Counted from the stretch's first letter, positions 1-6,593 are shown. The stretch is 12,831 nucleotides of DNA from an uncultured Clostridiaceae bacterium (GCA_958441075.1 CAUCBQ010000049.1:1-12831); one strand, 5' to 3'. Translations and numbers: made by a program. The notes: generated by a model from the letters alone, not told the origin.

Positions 1-2
1 TA

Positions 3-43
3 ATTCCTTACTGGCTGTAAGGGATATTAACCATAAATATATT
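3..43 (+). promoter_or_regulatory. Hairpin and weak possible promoter before the aldo/keto reductase
   Basis: An inverted repeat (CCTTAC at 6-11, GTAAGG at 17-22, five-base loop) extends outward by a T:G and two A:T pairs to base 3. It has no T tract after it, so it is not a good terminator. A TATATT at 38-43 could be a -10 box, but the element 17 bp upstream (CTGTAA) is a poor -35. If it is used, the leader would be only about 16 nt. Both readings are tentative, and the real promoter may lie upstream of the window. Confidence 0.25.
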
Positions 44-65
44 GTAGTAGAGGAGGAATAAAACG

Positions 66-1061
66 ATGTATCAGGCAGCAGAAGACAGATATGATCATAT
101 GAAATACAGACGCAGCGGAAAAAGCGGCGTACTGCTTCCGGAGATTTCTCTGGGACTGTGGCAGAATTTCGGACTGGAAAAACCGTTGGAGGAGCAGAGG
201 AAGATTCTTTTGAGAGCTTTTGACCTGGGGATTACACATTTTGACCTTGCCAATAATTACGGTGCTCCGGCAAGAGGAAAGGCGGAGGAAAACTTTGGGG
301 CGGTTCTGGCTTCTGATCTGTCTTCTTACAGAGAGCAGCTTTTTATTTCTACCAAAGCGGGATATGAATGCTGGTCCGGGCCTTACGGAAACTGGGGCTC
401 CCGAAAATATCTGATGTCCAGTCTGGATATCAGCCTGAAGCGGATGGGACTTGATTATGTGGACGTATTTTACCATCACCGTCCCGATCCCAATACTCCT
501 TTGGAGGAAACAATGGAGGCTCTTTCTGATATGGTTCGTCAGGGCAAAGCACTTTATGTGGCAATTTCCAACTATGAGGCAGAGGAAGCAGAGCGGGCCA
601 TTGCCATTTTAAAGGAAAATAAAACCCCATGTCTGCTTCATCAGCCCCGCTACAATATGTTTGAACGCTGGTGCGAGGATGGGCTGTTCGAGGTTCTGGA
701 CCGTGAAGGCGTAGGCTGTATCTGCTACAGCCCGCTGGCACAGGGGGCTCTTACAGGCCGGTATTTACAGGGAATTCCGGAGGGTTCCAGAGCTTCCCGC
801 ACCAATACTACAGTGGGAGGCCGTTATCTGACCCCGGAGCGTCTGGAAAAAATACGTGCTCTGAATGACATGGCTCAGGAGAGGGGACAGAGTCTGGCTC
901 AGATGGCACTTTCATGGATTCTCCGCAGAAAGGAAGTTACCAGCGTTCTCATCGGCGCAAGCAGTACGGCACAGCTGGAGGACAATATAAAAGCATTGGA
1001 CGGACCGGCATTTACAGAAGCAGAGCAGGAGGCCATTAACCGTATTCTGGCAGATTCATAA
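66..1061 (+). CDS. Aldo/keto reductase, YghZ (L-glyceraldehyde 3-phosphate reductase) type
   Basis: This 331-residue cytoplasmic protein is a (beta/alpha)8-barrel NADPH-dependent oxidoreductase. The catalytic tetrad is visible as Asp60, Tyr65 (in ANNYG), Lys97 (in ISTKAGY) and His138 (in FYHHRPD). The C-terminal IGASSTAQLEDNI segment is the nucleotide-binding loop of the family. The N-terminus (ENRY-like start, then YRRSGKSG and SLGLWQNFG) and the full length match the YghZ/Kv-beta-like branch, which in E. coli reduces L-glyceraldehyde 3-phosphate and methylglyoxal. The true substrate here cannot be read from sequence. The start at 66 follows a GAGGAGG ribosome site at a normal distance. The internal ATG at 99 has none. 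No terminator lies between this gene and the DUF951 gene 49 bp on, so the two may be co-transcribed. Family assignment is firm and substrate is uncertain. Confidence 0.93.
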   Translation: MYQAAEDRYDHMKYRRSGKSGVLLPEISLGLWQNFGLEKPLEEQRKILLRAFDLGITHFDLANNYGAPARGKAEENFGAVLASDLSSYREQLFISTKAGYECWSGPYGNWGSRKYLMSSLDISLKRMGLDYVDVFYHHRPDPNTPLEETMEALSDMVRQGKALYVAISNYEAEEAERAIAILKENKTPCLLHQPRYNMFERWCEDGLFEVLDREGVGCICYSPLAQGALTGRYLQGIPEGSRASRTNTTVGGRYLTPERLEKIRALNDMAQERGQSLAQMALSWILRRKEVTSVLIGASSTAQLEDNIKALDGPAFTEAEQEAINRILADS

Positions 1062-1110
1062 GCACAGGCAGGCTTTGCCTAAAGACAGAAAAACGGGAAA
1101 GAGAGAACGG

Positions 1111-1308
1111 ATGATGACTGAAAAACATGATTATCAGGTAGGAGACATTGTGAAGCTTAAAAAGCCCCATCCCTGCGGAAGCAGTGAATGGGAGATCCTG
1201 CGGGTAGGAGCGGATTTTCGCTTAAAATGTACCGGCTGCGGCCATCAGATCATGGTGGCCCGCAGGCTGGTGGAGAAGAATACCAGAGGATTGAGGAAAA
1301 AAAGCTGA
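1111..1308 (+). CDS. DUF951 family small protein (YyzM-like)
   Basis: This 65-residue basic protein of unknown function is a member of DUF951, which is widespread in Firmicutes (B. subtilis YyzM, as I recall it). The family core is easy to see: VGDIVKLKKPHPCG, then WEILRVGADFRLKC, then CTGCGH, ending in a Lys/Arg-rich tail. Cys in PHPCG and the CTGC pair could bind a metal, and the short beta-rich fold with basic ends suggests a nucleic-acid or ribosome role. That role is inference. A longer reading from a TTG at 1075 exists, but the family begins just before VGDIV and a purine-rich GGGAAAGAGAG site precedes the ATG at 1111, so I use 1111 (1114 is possible). The gene sits directly before the rpsF operon, a common arrangement in clostridia, but rpsF has its own promoter. 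Confidence 0.88.
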   Translation: MMTEKHDYQVGDIVKLKKPHPCGSSEWEILRVGADFRLKCTGCGHQIMVARRLVEKNTRGLRKKS

Positions 1309-1316
1309 AAAAGGAC

Positions 1317-1345
1317 TTGCATTTGAGCAGATCCTTTGGTAGAAT
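1317..1345 (+). promoter_or_regulatory. Promoter of the rpsF-ssb-rpsR operon
   Basis: TTGCAT (1317-1322), a 17-bp spacer and TAGAAT (1340-1345), with TGG directly before the -10 box making an extended -10 element. Transcription would start near 1352 and give a leader of about 70 nt before rpsF. Confidence 0.7.
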
Positions 1346-1366
1346 AAATATTCGTGACATATTAAA

Positions 1367-1412
1367 TCCTTGCTCCTGAAACTGAAAGCAGGGGCCAGAG
1401 ACCACAAGGAGG
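1367..1412 (+). promoter_or_regulatory. Structured rpsF leader that pairs with the Shine-Dalgarno sequence
   Basis: Two nested stems are visible. The outer stem pairs TCCTTG (1367-1372) with CAAGGA (1405-1410). The inner stem pairs CTCCTG (1373-1378) with CAGGGG (1389-1394), with one G:U pair and a ten-base loop. A ten-base bulge, CCAGAGACCA (1395-1404), lies on the 3' side. The outer stem uses the AAGGA of the rpsF ribosome site, so folding should block rpsF translation. S6:S18 leader motifs that let the S6:S18 complex repress its own mRNA are known upstream of rpsF in many bacteria. The layout here fits that role, but I do not see the CCG trinucleotide described for that motif, so it may be a lineage variant or an independent structure. 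Confidence 0.55.
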
Positions 1413-1421
1413 TAAAGCAAG

Positions 1422-1709
1422 ATGAACAAGTACGAATTAACCGTTGTTCTGAATGTGAAGCTTGAAGACGAAGAGCGCGCAGCAGCACTCGAGAAGGTAA
1501 AGGGTTACATCACCCGTTTCGGCGGTACTGTAACTAACGTAGATGAGTGGGGTAAGAAGAGACTTGCATATGAGATCCAGAAGATGCATGAGGCTTACTA
1601 CTACTTCATCCAGTTCGAGTCTGATTCTGTATGCCCGAACGAAGTAGAAGCTCACGTTCGTATTATGGAACCAGTGATCAGATACTTATGCGTTAAGGCT
1701 GAGGCATAA
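1422..1709 (+). CDS. rpsF: 30S ribosomal protein S6
   Basis: This 95-residue protein is a full-length bacterial S6, which binds S18 and the central domain of 16S rRNA in the 30S platform. Recognisable features are the MNKYELTVVLN start, the GGTVTNVDEWGKKRLAYEI strand-turn-strand region, the YYYFIQFES strand and the conserved VRIMEPVIRYLCVK C-terminal stretch. It begins at an ATG after a near-perfect AAGGAGG site. It is the first gene of the rpsF-ssb-rpsR operon. Its leader structure (1367-1412) overlaps the ribosome site, which points to translational feedback. Codon choice is that of a highly expressed gene. Confidence 0.98.
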   Translation: MNKYELTVVLNVKLEDEERAAALEKVKGYITRFGGTVTNVDEWGKKRLAYEIQKMHEAYYYFIQFESDSVCPNEVEAHVRIMEPVIRYLCVKAEA

Positions 1710-1756
1710 GAGATACCCAGACCGCTTATGCGGAATTGAAAAGGAAGTGTGACCGT

Positions 1757-2233
1757 ATGAACAGAGTTATCTTAATGGGCAGATTGACAAGAGATCCGGA
1801 AGTAAGATATTCACAGGGAGAGCGTTCCATGGCGATTGCCAGATACACTCTTGCAGTGGACAGAAGAGGCCGCAGAAATCAGGATGGAAATTCCGAGCAG
1901 ACAGCAGATTTTATTAACTGTGTGGCATTTGACCGTGCAGGCGAGTTTGCCGAGAGATATTTCCGTCAGGGTATGCGTGTTCTTGTATCCGGACGTATCC
2001 AGACAGGAAGCTATGTAAATAAGGACGGTCAGAAGGTATACACCACCGAGGTCATCTTAGATGACCAGGAGTTCGCGGACAGTAAGGGCGCGGCTTCTGA
2101 TATGGGCGGATATGGACAGTCCGGTTACGGACAGTCTGCGCCTTCTCAGAGACCGGCTCCTGCTAGCGCGATTGGTGATGGGTTTATGAATATTCCGGAC
2201 GGAGTTGAGGACGAAGGACTTCCATTCAACTAG
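1757..2233 (+). CDS. ssb: Single-stranded DNA-binding protein
   Basis: This 158-residue SSB coats single-stranded DNA during replication, recombination and repair and recruits partner enzymes through its C-terminal tail. The OB-fold covers about residues 1-105, starting MNRVILMGRLTRDPEVRY and including TADFINCVAF and VSGRIQTGSY. A Gly/Gln/Ser/Pro-rich linker follows, then an acidic tip DEGLPFN. The tip has an extra Asn after the usual terminal Pro-Phe. An in-frame TTG at 1736 would add seven residues, but the family begins at MNRVILMG and AAGGA at 1741-1745 suits the ATG at 1757. The gene lies between rpsF and rpsR, as in B. subtilis ssbA, and is expected to be co-transcribed with them. Confidence 0.97.
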   Translation: MNRVILMGRLTRDPEVRYSQGERSMAIARYTLAVDRRGRRNQDGNSEQTADFINCVAFDRAGEFAERYFRQGMRVLVSGRIQTGSYVNKDGQKVYTTEVILDDQEFADSKGAASDMGGYGQSGYGQSAPSQRPAPASAIGDGFMNIPDGVEDEGLPFN

Positions 2234-2275
2234 ACCGGGATTCTTCACGGTGAATAATAAAGGAGGACAACACCA

Positions 2276-2545
2276 ATGGCATTTAATAAGACTGAAAGAC
2301 CAGAGGGCGCTAAGATGAGAAGACCAGGCGGTATGCGCAGAAGAAAGAAAGTCTGCGTATTCTGCGGTGACAAGAATGGCGTAATTGACTATAAGGATGT
2401 AAACAAGCTGAAGAGATACGTATCCGAGAGAGGAAAAATCCTTCCCCGTCGTATCACTGGCAACTGCGCAAAGCACCAGAGAGCTTTAACTGTAGCTATC
2501 AAGCGCGCACGCCACATCGCTCTGATGCCGTATACATGTGAATAA
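2276..2545 (+). CDS. rpsR: 30S ribosomal protein S18
   Basis: This 89-residue S18 partners S6 on the 30S platform. It has a basic N-terminus, a CVFC pair (Cys27, Cys30), the conserved LKRYVSERGKILPRRITG block and Cys64 with His67 in GNCAKHQRALTVAIKRARHIAL. The CxxC plus CxxH set is the zinc-binding (C+) form of S18. In species that also carry a Cys-less copy, the two are exchanged under zinc limitation. No second copy is visible here. The start follows an AAAGGAGG site. This is the last gene of the operon, and a strong terminator begins 12 bp after the stop. Confidence 0.98.
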   Translation: MAFNKTERPEGAKMRRPGGMRRRKKVCVFCGDKNGVIDYKDVNKLKRYVSERGKILPRRITGNCAKHQRALTVAIKRARHIALMPYTCE

Positions 2546-2557
2546 TTTTGACATGGG

Positions 2558-2603
2558 AAATCCCTGGAAACCTAGAGTTTCCGGGGATTTTTTTCGCTTT
2601 TTT
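2558..2603 (+). terminator. Rho-independent terminator of the rpsF-ssb-rpsR operon
   Basis: A 14-bp stem pairs 2558-2571 with 2577-2590 with a single G:U pair and a five-base loop (CTAGA). It is followed by seven T at 2588-2594 and a second run of six T at 2598-2603. Confidence 0.92.
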
Positions 2604-2667
2604 GTACTCAAATGTTTATAAGGGCGTACACCTTTTACTCAAAAATTGTTCAAGTTTAATATCCCTC

Positions 2668-2696
2668 TTGGCCTGGGGGTATGAATGGGGTATAAT
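2668..2696 (+). promoter_or_regulatory. Promoter of the YHYH-domain protein gene
   Basis: TTGGCC (2668-2673), a 17-bp spacer and a perfect TATAAT (2691-2696). Transcription would start near 2703, inside the palindrome at 2699-2710. Confidence 0.65.
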
Positions 2697-2698
2697 AG

Positions 2699-2726
2699 GC
2701 CTGTACAGGCATAAGCCTGACAGGAA
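2699..2726 (+). promoter_or_regulatory. Palindrome with degenerate copy over the predicted transcription start
   Basis: GCCTGTACAGGC at 2699-2710 is a perfect 12-bp palindrome just after the -10 box. A related GCCTGACAGG follows five or six bases later. The placement suits a repressor operator or a short 5' mRNA hairpin. No regulator can be named from the window. Confidence 0.4.
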
Positions 2727-2740
2727 CAGGAGAGATGAGA

Positions 2741-3304
2741 ATGAAAAAGAAAAGAACGGCAGCCTTTCTTGCTGCACTGATGGTATGTACCTGTGCGCCG
2801 CAGACAATTGCAGGCGCATCCAATTTAATCACAGCGGAGGCACACAGCGGACGGACAGATGCTAACGGAGGCCACAGAGACCGGAAAAATGCAAGCGGTC
2901 TTGGCTCCTATCATTACCATTGCGGCGGTCATCCGGCACACCTTCATGAAAGGGGTATCTGTCCCTACAGCCAAAGTGCAGAAACGGCCCGTTTTTCTGA
3001 ATCAGAGGCTGCGGTAAATGAAGGGCCGGACATACCGGAACATATTTCCTTTGTATTCGATGCGCAGTATTATTCAGAGAATAATCCGGATCTGAATGCG
3101 GCATATGGCTATGATGAAGACCAGCTTCTGAATCATTTTCTGACAGATGGAATGAAAGAGGGAAGAGCGGCCTGCGGGGCATTTGATGTAAATGCTTACA
3201 AAGAGAATAATCCGGATTTGAGAGAAATATACGGTGATGATCTGCCGGCCTATTATAATCATTATATGAACTGTGGCTGGGCTGAGGAACGGATTTGCCA
3301 TTAA
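2741..3304 (+). CDS. Secreted YHYH-domain protein with two NPDL-type repeats
   Basis: This 187-residue protein has three parts. Residues 1-28 are a Sec signal peptide (KKKR, then a hydrophobic AAFLAALMV core and a likely signal peptidase I site near IAGA). I see no clear lipobox. Residues 34-75 are a YHYH domain: HSGRTDANGGH, then GLGSYHYHCGG and HPAHLH, ending at GICPY. Seven His and two Cys in this stretch suggest metal binding, which is inference. Residues 106-184 hold two copies of a roughly 37-residue repeat (FD..Y, ENNPDL, YG.D, L.NH, G..EGR). Similar repeats occur in cell-surface proteins, and their role is unclear. I use the ATG at 2741 because AGGAGA lies about 7 bases before it but only 1-2 bases before the ATG at 2735. 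The gene stands alone, with its own promoter and no clear terminator. Function is unknown. Confidence 0.85.
   Translation: MKKKRTAAFLAALMVCTCAPQTIAGASNLITAEAHSGRTDANGGHRDRKNASGLGSYHYHCGGHPAHLHERGICPYSQSAETARFSESEAAVNEGPDIPEHISFVFDAQYYSENNPDLNAAYGYDEDQLLNHFLTDGMKEGRAACGAFDVNAYKENNPDLREIYGDDLPAYYNHYMNCGWAEERICH
3056..3292 (+). repeat. Tandem protein-coding repeat (two copies, 42-codon period)
   Basis: Copy one spans 3056-3166 and copy two 3182-3292. Both encode the pattern FD..Y..ENNPDL..YG.D and end with G..E.R. They share an identical 16-base stretch (AGAGAATAATCCGGAT at 3076-3091 and 3202-3217), 126 bases apart. This points to duplication within the gene, or to constraint on the ENNPD core. 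Confidence 0.8.
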
Positions 3305-3534
3305 AAAATTTATAAAAAGCGGAAAAGTTGTCTGTTTTCTTATGAAAGAGCCATGTAAGAAAATGTAACATTGATAAAAAATACACAATACCGCGAAACA
3401 CAACAAATTTTACAAAAATACTGTTATAATTTCCATGTTTTCTACAAAATAAAATATTTCTATTTAAAAATGGTAAATACCTGTGGTAAAATAGGATATA
3501 AAGATGGTTCACAAAGGAAAGGAGAACATTTATC
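3305..3534 (+). other. AT-rich 230-bp intergenic region before uxaB
   Basis: This gap carries no open reading frame I would defend on the plus strand. It holds the extended -10 element at 3422-3430 and two near-identical words, TGGTAAATA (3471-3479) and TGGTAAAATA (3484-3493), 13 bp apart. It ends with the uxaB ribosome site. I see no strong terminator for the gene before it. Confidence 0.5.
3422..3430 (+). promoter_or_regulatory. Candidate extended -10 promoter of uxaB
   Basis: TGTTATAAT is a TGn extended -10 joined to a perfect TATAAT (3425-3430). The 17-bp position upstream (AACAAA) is not a good -35, but extended -10 promoters can do without one. The leader would be about 98 nt. TAAAAT at 3487-3492 is a weaker alternative. 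Confidence 0.45.
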
Positions 3535-5034
3535 ATGGCACTTTTAAATTATGATGTGTTGAAGAAATCCGGCTATGACGGATATATTCTGGAGGATGCT
3601 CCTGTAAAGGTCCTTCAGTTTGGCGAGGGAAATTTCCTTCGTGCATTTGTAGATTACTGGTTTGATCTTGCAAATGAAAAGGCCGGATGGAACGGAAAGT
3701 GCTGTCTGGTACAGCCCATTGCTCCGGGTCTGGCAAAGATGATCAACGAGCAGGAGGGTCTGTACACCCTGTATCTGCGCGGAAGTGAAAATGGTCAGAA
3801 GGTAGACGACAAGCGTGTGATTTCCAGCGTTGCAAACTGCTTAAACCCATATGAGAAGGCTGATTACGACAAGATGATGGAGGATGCCGCAAGCGACGAC
3901 CTTGAGATTATCGTATCCAATACCACTGAGGCAGGTATTCAGTATGATCCTTCCTGTCAGAAGGATGACTGCCCTCCTGCAAGCTTCCCCGCAAAGCTGA
4001 CCCAGGTACTTTACCACCGTTATCAGGCTGGAAAGTCCGGCATCATCATGCTGGCCTGCGAGCTGATCGACAACAATGGAAAAGAGCTGTTAAAGTGCGT
4101 AAACCAGTACATTGAGCAGTGGGGCCTTGAGGACGGCTTTAAGAAGTATGTGAATGAAGACTGTACCTTCTGCGGATCTTTAGTAGACCGTATCGTTCCG
4201 GGACGTATCCGTGATGCAGAGGAAGTAAAGGCTCTGGATGCAAAGAACGGTTATGAAGATCCCCTGACAGACGTTGGCGAGGTATTCGGCGTCTGGGTAA
4301 TTGAGGGTGACGAGAAGTTAAATGATATTCTGCCATTTAAGAAGGCAGGACTGATGGACAAGGTATTTGTGACACCTGATATGAGTCCATATAAGAAGAG
4401 AAAGGTGCGTATCTTAAACGGCGCTCATACTGGCTTTGTTCTGGGCGCATACCTGGCAGGCGAGGATATTGTCCGTGACTGCATGAATGATGAGGTAATC
4501 AAGGGCTTCATGAATAAGATGCTCTATGATGAGGTAATTCCAACTCTTCCTCTGGACAAGGATGACCTGTTAAAGTTTGCATCAGCTGTATCTGACCGTT
4601 TCAACAATCCATTTGTAAATCATGAGCTGATGAGCATTTCCTTAAACTCCACATCCAAGTGGAAGGCAAGAAATATGCCGTCCTTCCTGGAGTACATTAA
4701 GGAAGAGGGTAAGCTGCCTGAGTGCCTGACCATGTCTCTGGCTGCATACATTGCATTTTACAGCAATGACATCCAGGCTCTTACAGATGCGGGCCTTGTA
4801 TGCAGACGTCCGGCAGGAAACGAGTATACTGTAAGCGATGACCGCTGGGTACTGGAATTCTACCATGACCACAAGGCAGATTCCGAGGAAGATCTGGTAC
4901 ACGCTGTTCTGACCAATGAAAAGATGTGGGATCAGGATCTGACACAGATCGAGGGCCTGGAGGCTAAGGTAGCAGAAAACTTAAAGAAGATTCATACAGA
5001 AGGCGCAAAGGCTGCATACGCAAGCTGCCTGTAA
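3535..5034 (+). CDS. uxaB: Tagaturonate reductase (altronate oxidoreductase)
   Basis: This 499-residue cytoplasmic enzyme is a member of the polyol-specific long-chain dehydrogenase (mannitol dehydrogenase) family. UxaB interconverts tagaturonate and altronate with NAD(H) in galacturonate breakdown. The N-terminal Rossmann domain begins KVLQFGEGNFLRAF at residue 25, and SNTTEAGI (128-135) is a second cofactor-side motif. The catalytic group Lys290, Asn295 and His298 has the spacing known from mannitol dehydrogenase (K, then +5 N, then +3 H). The length is typical. A strong AAAGGAG site precedes the ATG. It stands alone: uxaA, uxaC and a hexuronate transporter are not in the window. Fructuronate reductase (UxuB) and mannitol dehydrogenase are close relatives, but the overall pattern and length fit UxaB better. 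The codon use looks like that of a well-expressed gene. Confidence 0.9.
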   Translation: MALLNYDVLKKSGYDGYILEDAPVKVLQFGEGNFLRAFVDYWFDLANEKAGWNGKCCLVQPIAPGLAKMINEQEGLYTLYLRGSENGQKVDDKRVISSVANCLNPYEKADYDKMMEDAASDDLEIIVSNTTEAGIQYDPSCQKDDCPPASFPAKLTQVLYHRYQAGKSGIIMLACELIDNNGKELLKCVNQYIEQWGLEDGFKKYVNEDCTFCGSLVDRIVPGRIRDAEEVKALDAKNGYEDPLTDVGEVFGVWVIEGDEKLNDILPFKKAGLMDKVFVTPDMSPYKKRKVRILNGAHTGFVLGAYLAGEDIVRDCMNDEVIKGFMNKMLYDEVIPTLPLDKDDLLKFASAVSDRFNNPFVNHELMSISLNSTSKWKARNMPSFLEYIKEEGKLPECLTMSLAAYIAFYSNDIQALTDAGLVCRRPAGNEYTVSDDRWVLEFYHDHKADSEEDLVHAVLTNEKMWDQDLTQIEGLEAKVAENLKKIHTEGAKAAYASCL

Positions 5035-5058
5035 TCGCCGGAAATGTGTTAAAAACCG

Positions 5059-5110
5059 CTGAAAGCAGTGCCGCAGAAGCCGAGAAATGGGCTTCTGCGG
5101 CACTTTTCAG
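5059..5110 (+). terminator. Long hairpin terminator after uxaB
   Basis: A perfect 15-bp stem pairs 5067-5081 with 5090-5104 around an eight-base loop. It extends by a further CTGAAA/TTTCAG pairing (5059-5064 with 5105-5110) across a two-base bulge. The T run is only four bases, so readthrough into the DUF2812 gene is possible. Confidence 0.75.
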
Positions 5111-5153
5111 TTAAATGGAGAAAAATGGTGGCAAAAATTAAGGGGGTGTACCT

Positions 5154-6542
5154 GTGAGGAACCGAAAGCGCCGAATGGAGAACTTTACATTTTACGATTA
5201 CAGAGAAATCTGCACCCATCTGGAGCAGATGGCTCAAAAGGGGTGGATGCTCAAAAGGATCGGGCTGTTCTGGGAGTATGAACGGATCGAACCGGCAAGA
5301 CTGCATTTTGCAGTGTCTCATTGCAGGGGGATAAAAGAGGAGATTGAGGAAAAGGACGGGGGCCGGCTGCCGCAGGATGACTGGAAGCAGGTTTGCCAGT
5401 CGGACCGTATGGGAATCTACTGCTGCAGCCGGGAGGAGGCTCCTCCTTTTGGCAGTACGGCAAAGGAGGAGCTGGAAGCGATTCATGGGATTATGATAAA
5501 AAGATATCTTTTCTCATGGCTCCTTGTTTTTGCAGCAGCCCTGCTGCAGGAATGGACTTTTTTTTCATCTCTGAGCCGGGATTTTACAGGAGTGCTGTCT
5601 GACGGTGGCCGCCTTTTGGGAGGCATCTGTTTTCTGATGGTGGTTTTTATTTGCCTGGGCGAGATAATCGGTTATATTTTATGGTATTTACGGGCAAAGA
5701 AGGAGGTTCTAAAGGGCAGACTCCCTTCTGCGCGGAGAATGGGGACTGTTCGGAGGATTCTGTTTGGAATGCTGTCCTTTATGATGATCCTCTGGACGCT
5801 GAGAACGCTGTTTGGCGGAGGTTTAATGGAGCGCTGGCTGGTGGTTCTTGGAGTTGTCTGTTTCAGCCTTTTATTTGGCATAGTGTATGCGGGAATGGGA
5901 TGGATGAAAAAAAGGGGCCTGTCAGGGAGAGGACATCAGATCGCAGGAATGATCGCCGCATATTTTATTTCGTGTTTTATGCTGGGATTTCTTACCTTGG
6001 GAATTTTGAAGGCGTCTGACAGAGGCATGTTTATTTCAGATGAAAAGGAAACCTATGAGTATGGGGGAAGAATCTGGGAGGTGTCTCAGGATGAGCTTCC
6101 CCTTAAGCTGGAGGATCTGACGGGGGAGAGCTATGAGGAATATACCAGAGAAAATGATAAAAAGGAATCCCTGCTTCTCAGGCAGGAGAGCATTTCCCAG
6201 AGGCCCCGCCTGGATGCGGAAAACTTTAAGGAGCTGCCGGAACTGGAGTATAGTCTGGTAACTGTGAAGCTGCCGGTGCTTTATGACTGGTGCAGGCAGG
6301 CCATGATCCGGGAAGGAGAGCGCCATTATCCGGAGGGAGACAGGATTTATCAGGAAGAGGATGCGAAACCCTGGGGAGCCATAGAAGCATACCGTATCCA
6401 TGATTCCAGATATGGTTTCCGAAATCAGTATCTGATATGCTGGGAAAATGTTCTTGCGGAAATCTATTTCCCATGGGAGCCGGATGAGGGGCAGAAAGGG
6501 ATTGTGGGGGAGAAGCTTCAGTCTGAATTTTCGCGTGGCTGA
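5154..6542 (+). CDS. DUF2812 family multi-pass membrane protein
   Basis: This 462-residue protein has an N-terminal cytoplasmic DUF2812 domain (about 10-60: FTFYDYREICTHLEQMAQKG, then WEYERIEP..LHFAVSH). Five likely membrane helices follow at about 118-137, 153-179, 200-221, 228-250 and 262-285, and then a soluble C-terminal region of about 175 residues. DUF2812 proteins are often encoded beside a PadR-type regulator and are thought to act with it as membrane partners, but none lies here. The GTG start is supported by AAGGGGGTG about seven bases upstream. No promoter is clear in the 50-bp gap, so expression may come from uxaB readthrough or from a promoter I cannot recognise. No terminator follows. 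Function is unknown. Family assignment rests on the N-terminal pattern. Confidence 0.8.
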   Translation: MRNRKRRMENFTFYDYREICTHLEQMAQKGWMLKRIGLFWEYERIEPARLHFAVSHCRGIKEEIEEKDGGRLPQDDWKQVCQSDRMGIYCCSREEAPPFGSTAKEELEAIHGIMIKRYLFSWLLVFAAALLQEWTFFSSLSRDFTGVLSDGGRLLGGICFLMVVFICLGEIIGYILWYLRAKKEVLKGRLPSARRMGTVRRILFGMLSFMMILWTLRTLFGGGLMERWLVVLGVVCFSLLFGIVYAGMGWMKKRGLSGRGHQIAGMIAAYFISCFMLGFLTLGILKASDRGMFISDEKETYEYGGRIWEVSQDELPLKLEDLTGESYEEYTRENDKKESLLLRQESISQRPRLDAENFKELPELEYSLVTVKLPVLYDWCRQAMIREGERHYPEGDRIYQEEDAKPWGAIEAYRIHDSRYGFRNQYLICWENVLAEIYFPWEPDEGQKGIVGEKLQSEFSRG

Positions 6543-6566
6543 ACTGTTATATAAAAATCAAAAAAA

Positions 6567-6593
6567 TTAGCACTCGACCCTTGACATTGCTAA
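6567..6593 (+). promoter_or_regulatory. CIRCE operator (HrcA binding site)
   Basis: TTAGCACTC at 6567-6575 is a perfect left half of the CIRCE inverted repeat. After exactly nine bases, CATTGCTAA at 6585-6593 matches the right half GAGTGCTAA at seven of nine bases. The element overlaps the -35 box of the hsp20 promoter, as expected for repression by HrcA. hrcA itself is not in the window. Confidence 0.85.

Noticed and set aside
27..479. Minus-strand open frame antisense to the aldo/keto reductase
   Set aside because: It lies wholly opposite a well-supported gene, lacks a recognisable domain and reads as antisense translation.
1066..1080. Small hairpin AGGCA/TGCCT after the aldo/keto reductase gene
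   Set aside because: The stem has five pairs and no T run follows, so it is not a credible terminator.
2244..2254. Palindrome TTCACGGTGAA between ssb and rpsR
   Set aside because: The arms are five bases around a single base, too tight to fold as RNA, and no promoter is nearby. It is likely chance.
2548..2865. Plus-strand open frame covering the rpsR terminator and the start of the YHYH gene
   Set aside because: It crosses a strong terminator and a promoter, lacks a ribosome site and has low-complexity, non-protein-like composition.
5431..5450. Hairpin plus T run (GGAGGA-GGC-TCCTCC-TTTT) resembling a terminator
   Set aside because: It lies inside the DUF2812 coding sequence, in a stretch encoding Glu-Glu-Ala-Pro-Pro. 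The stem is only six pairs with a three-base loop and four T, so it is probably coincidence.
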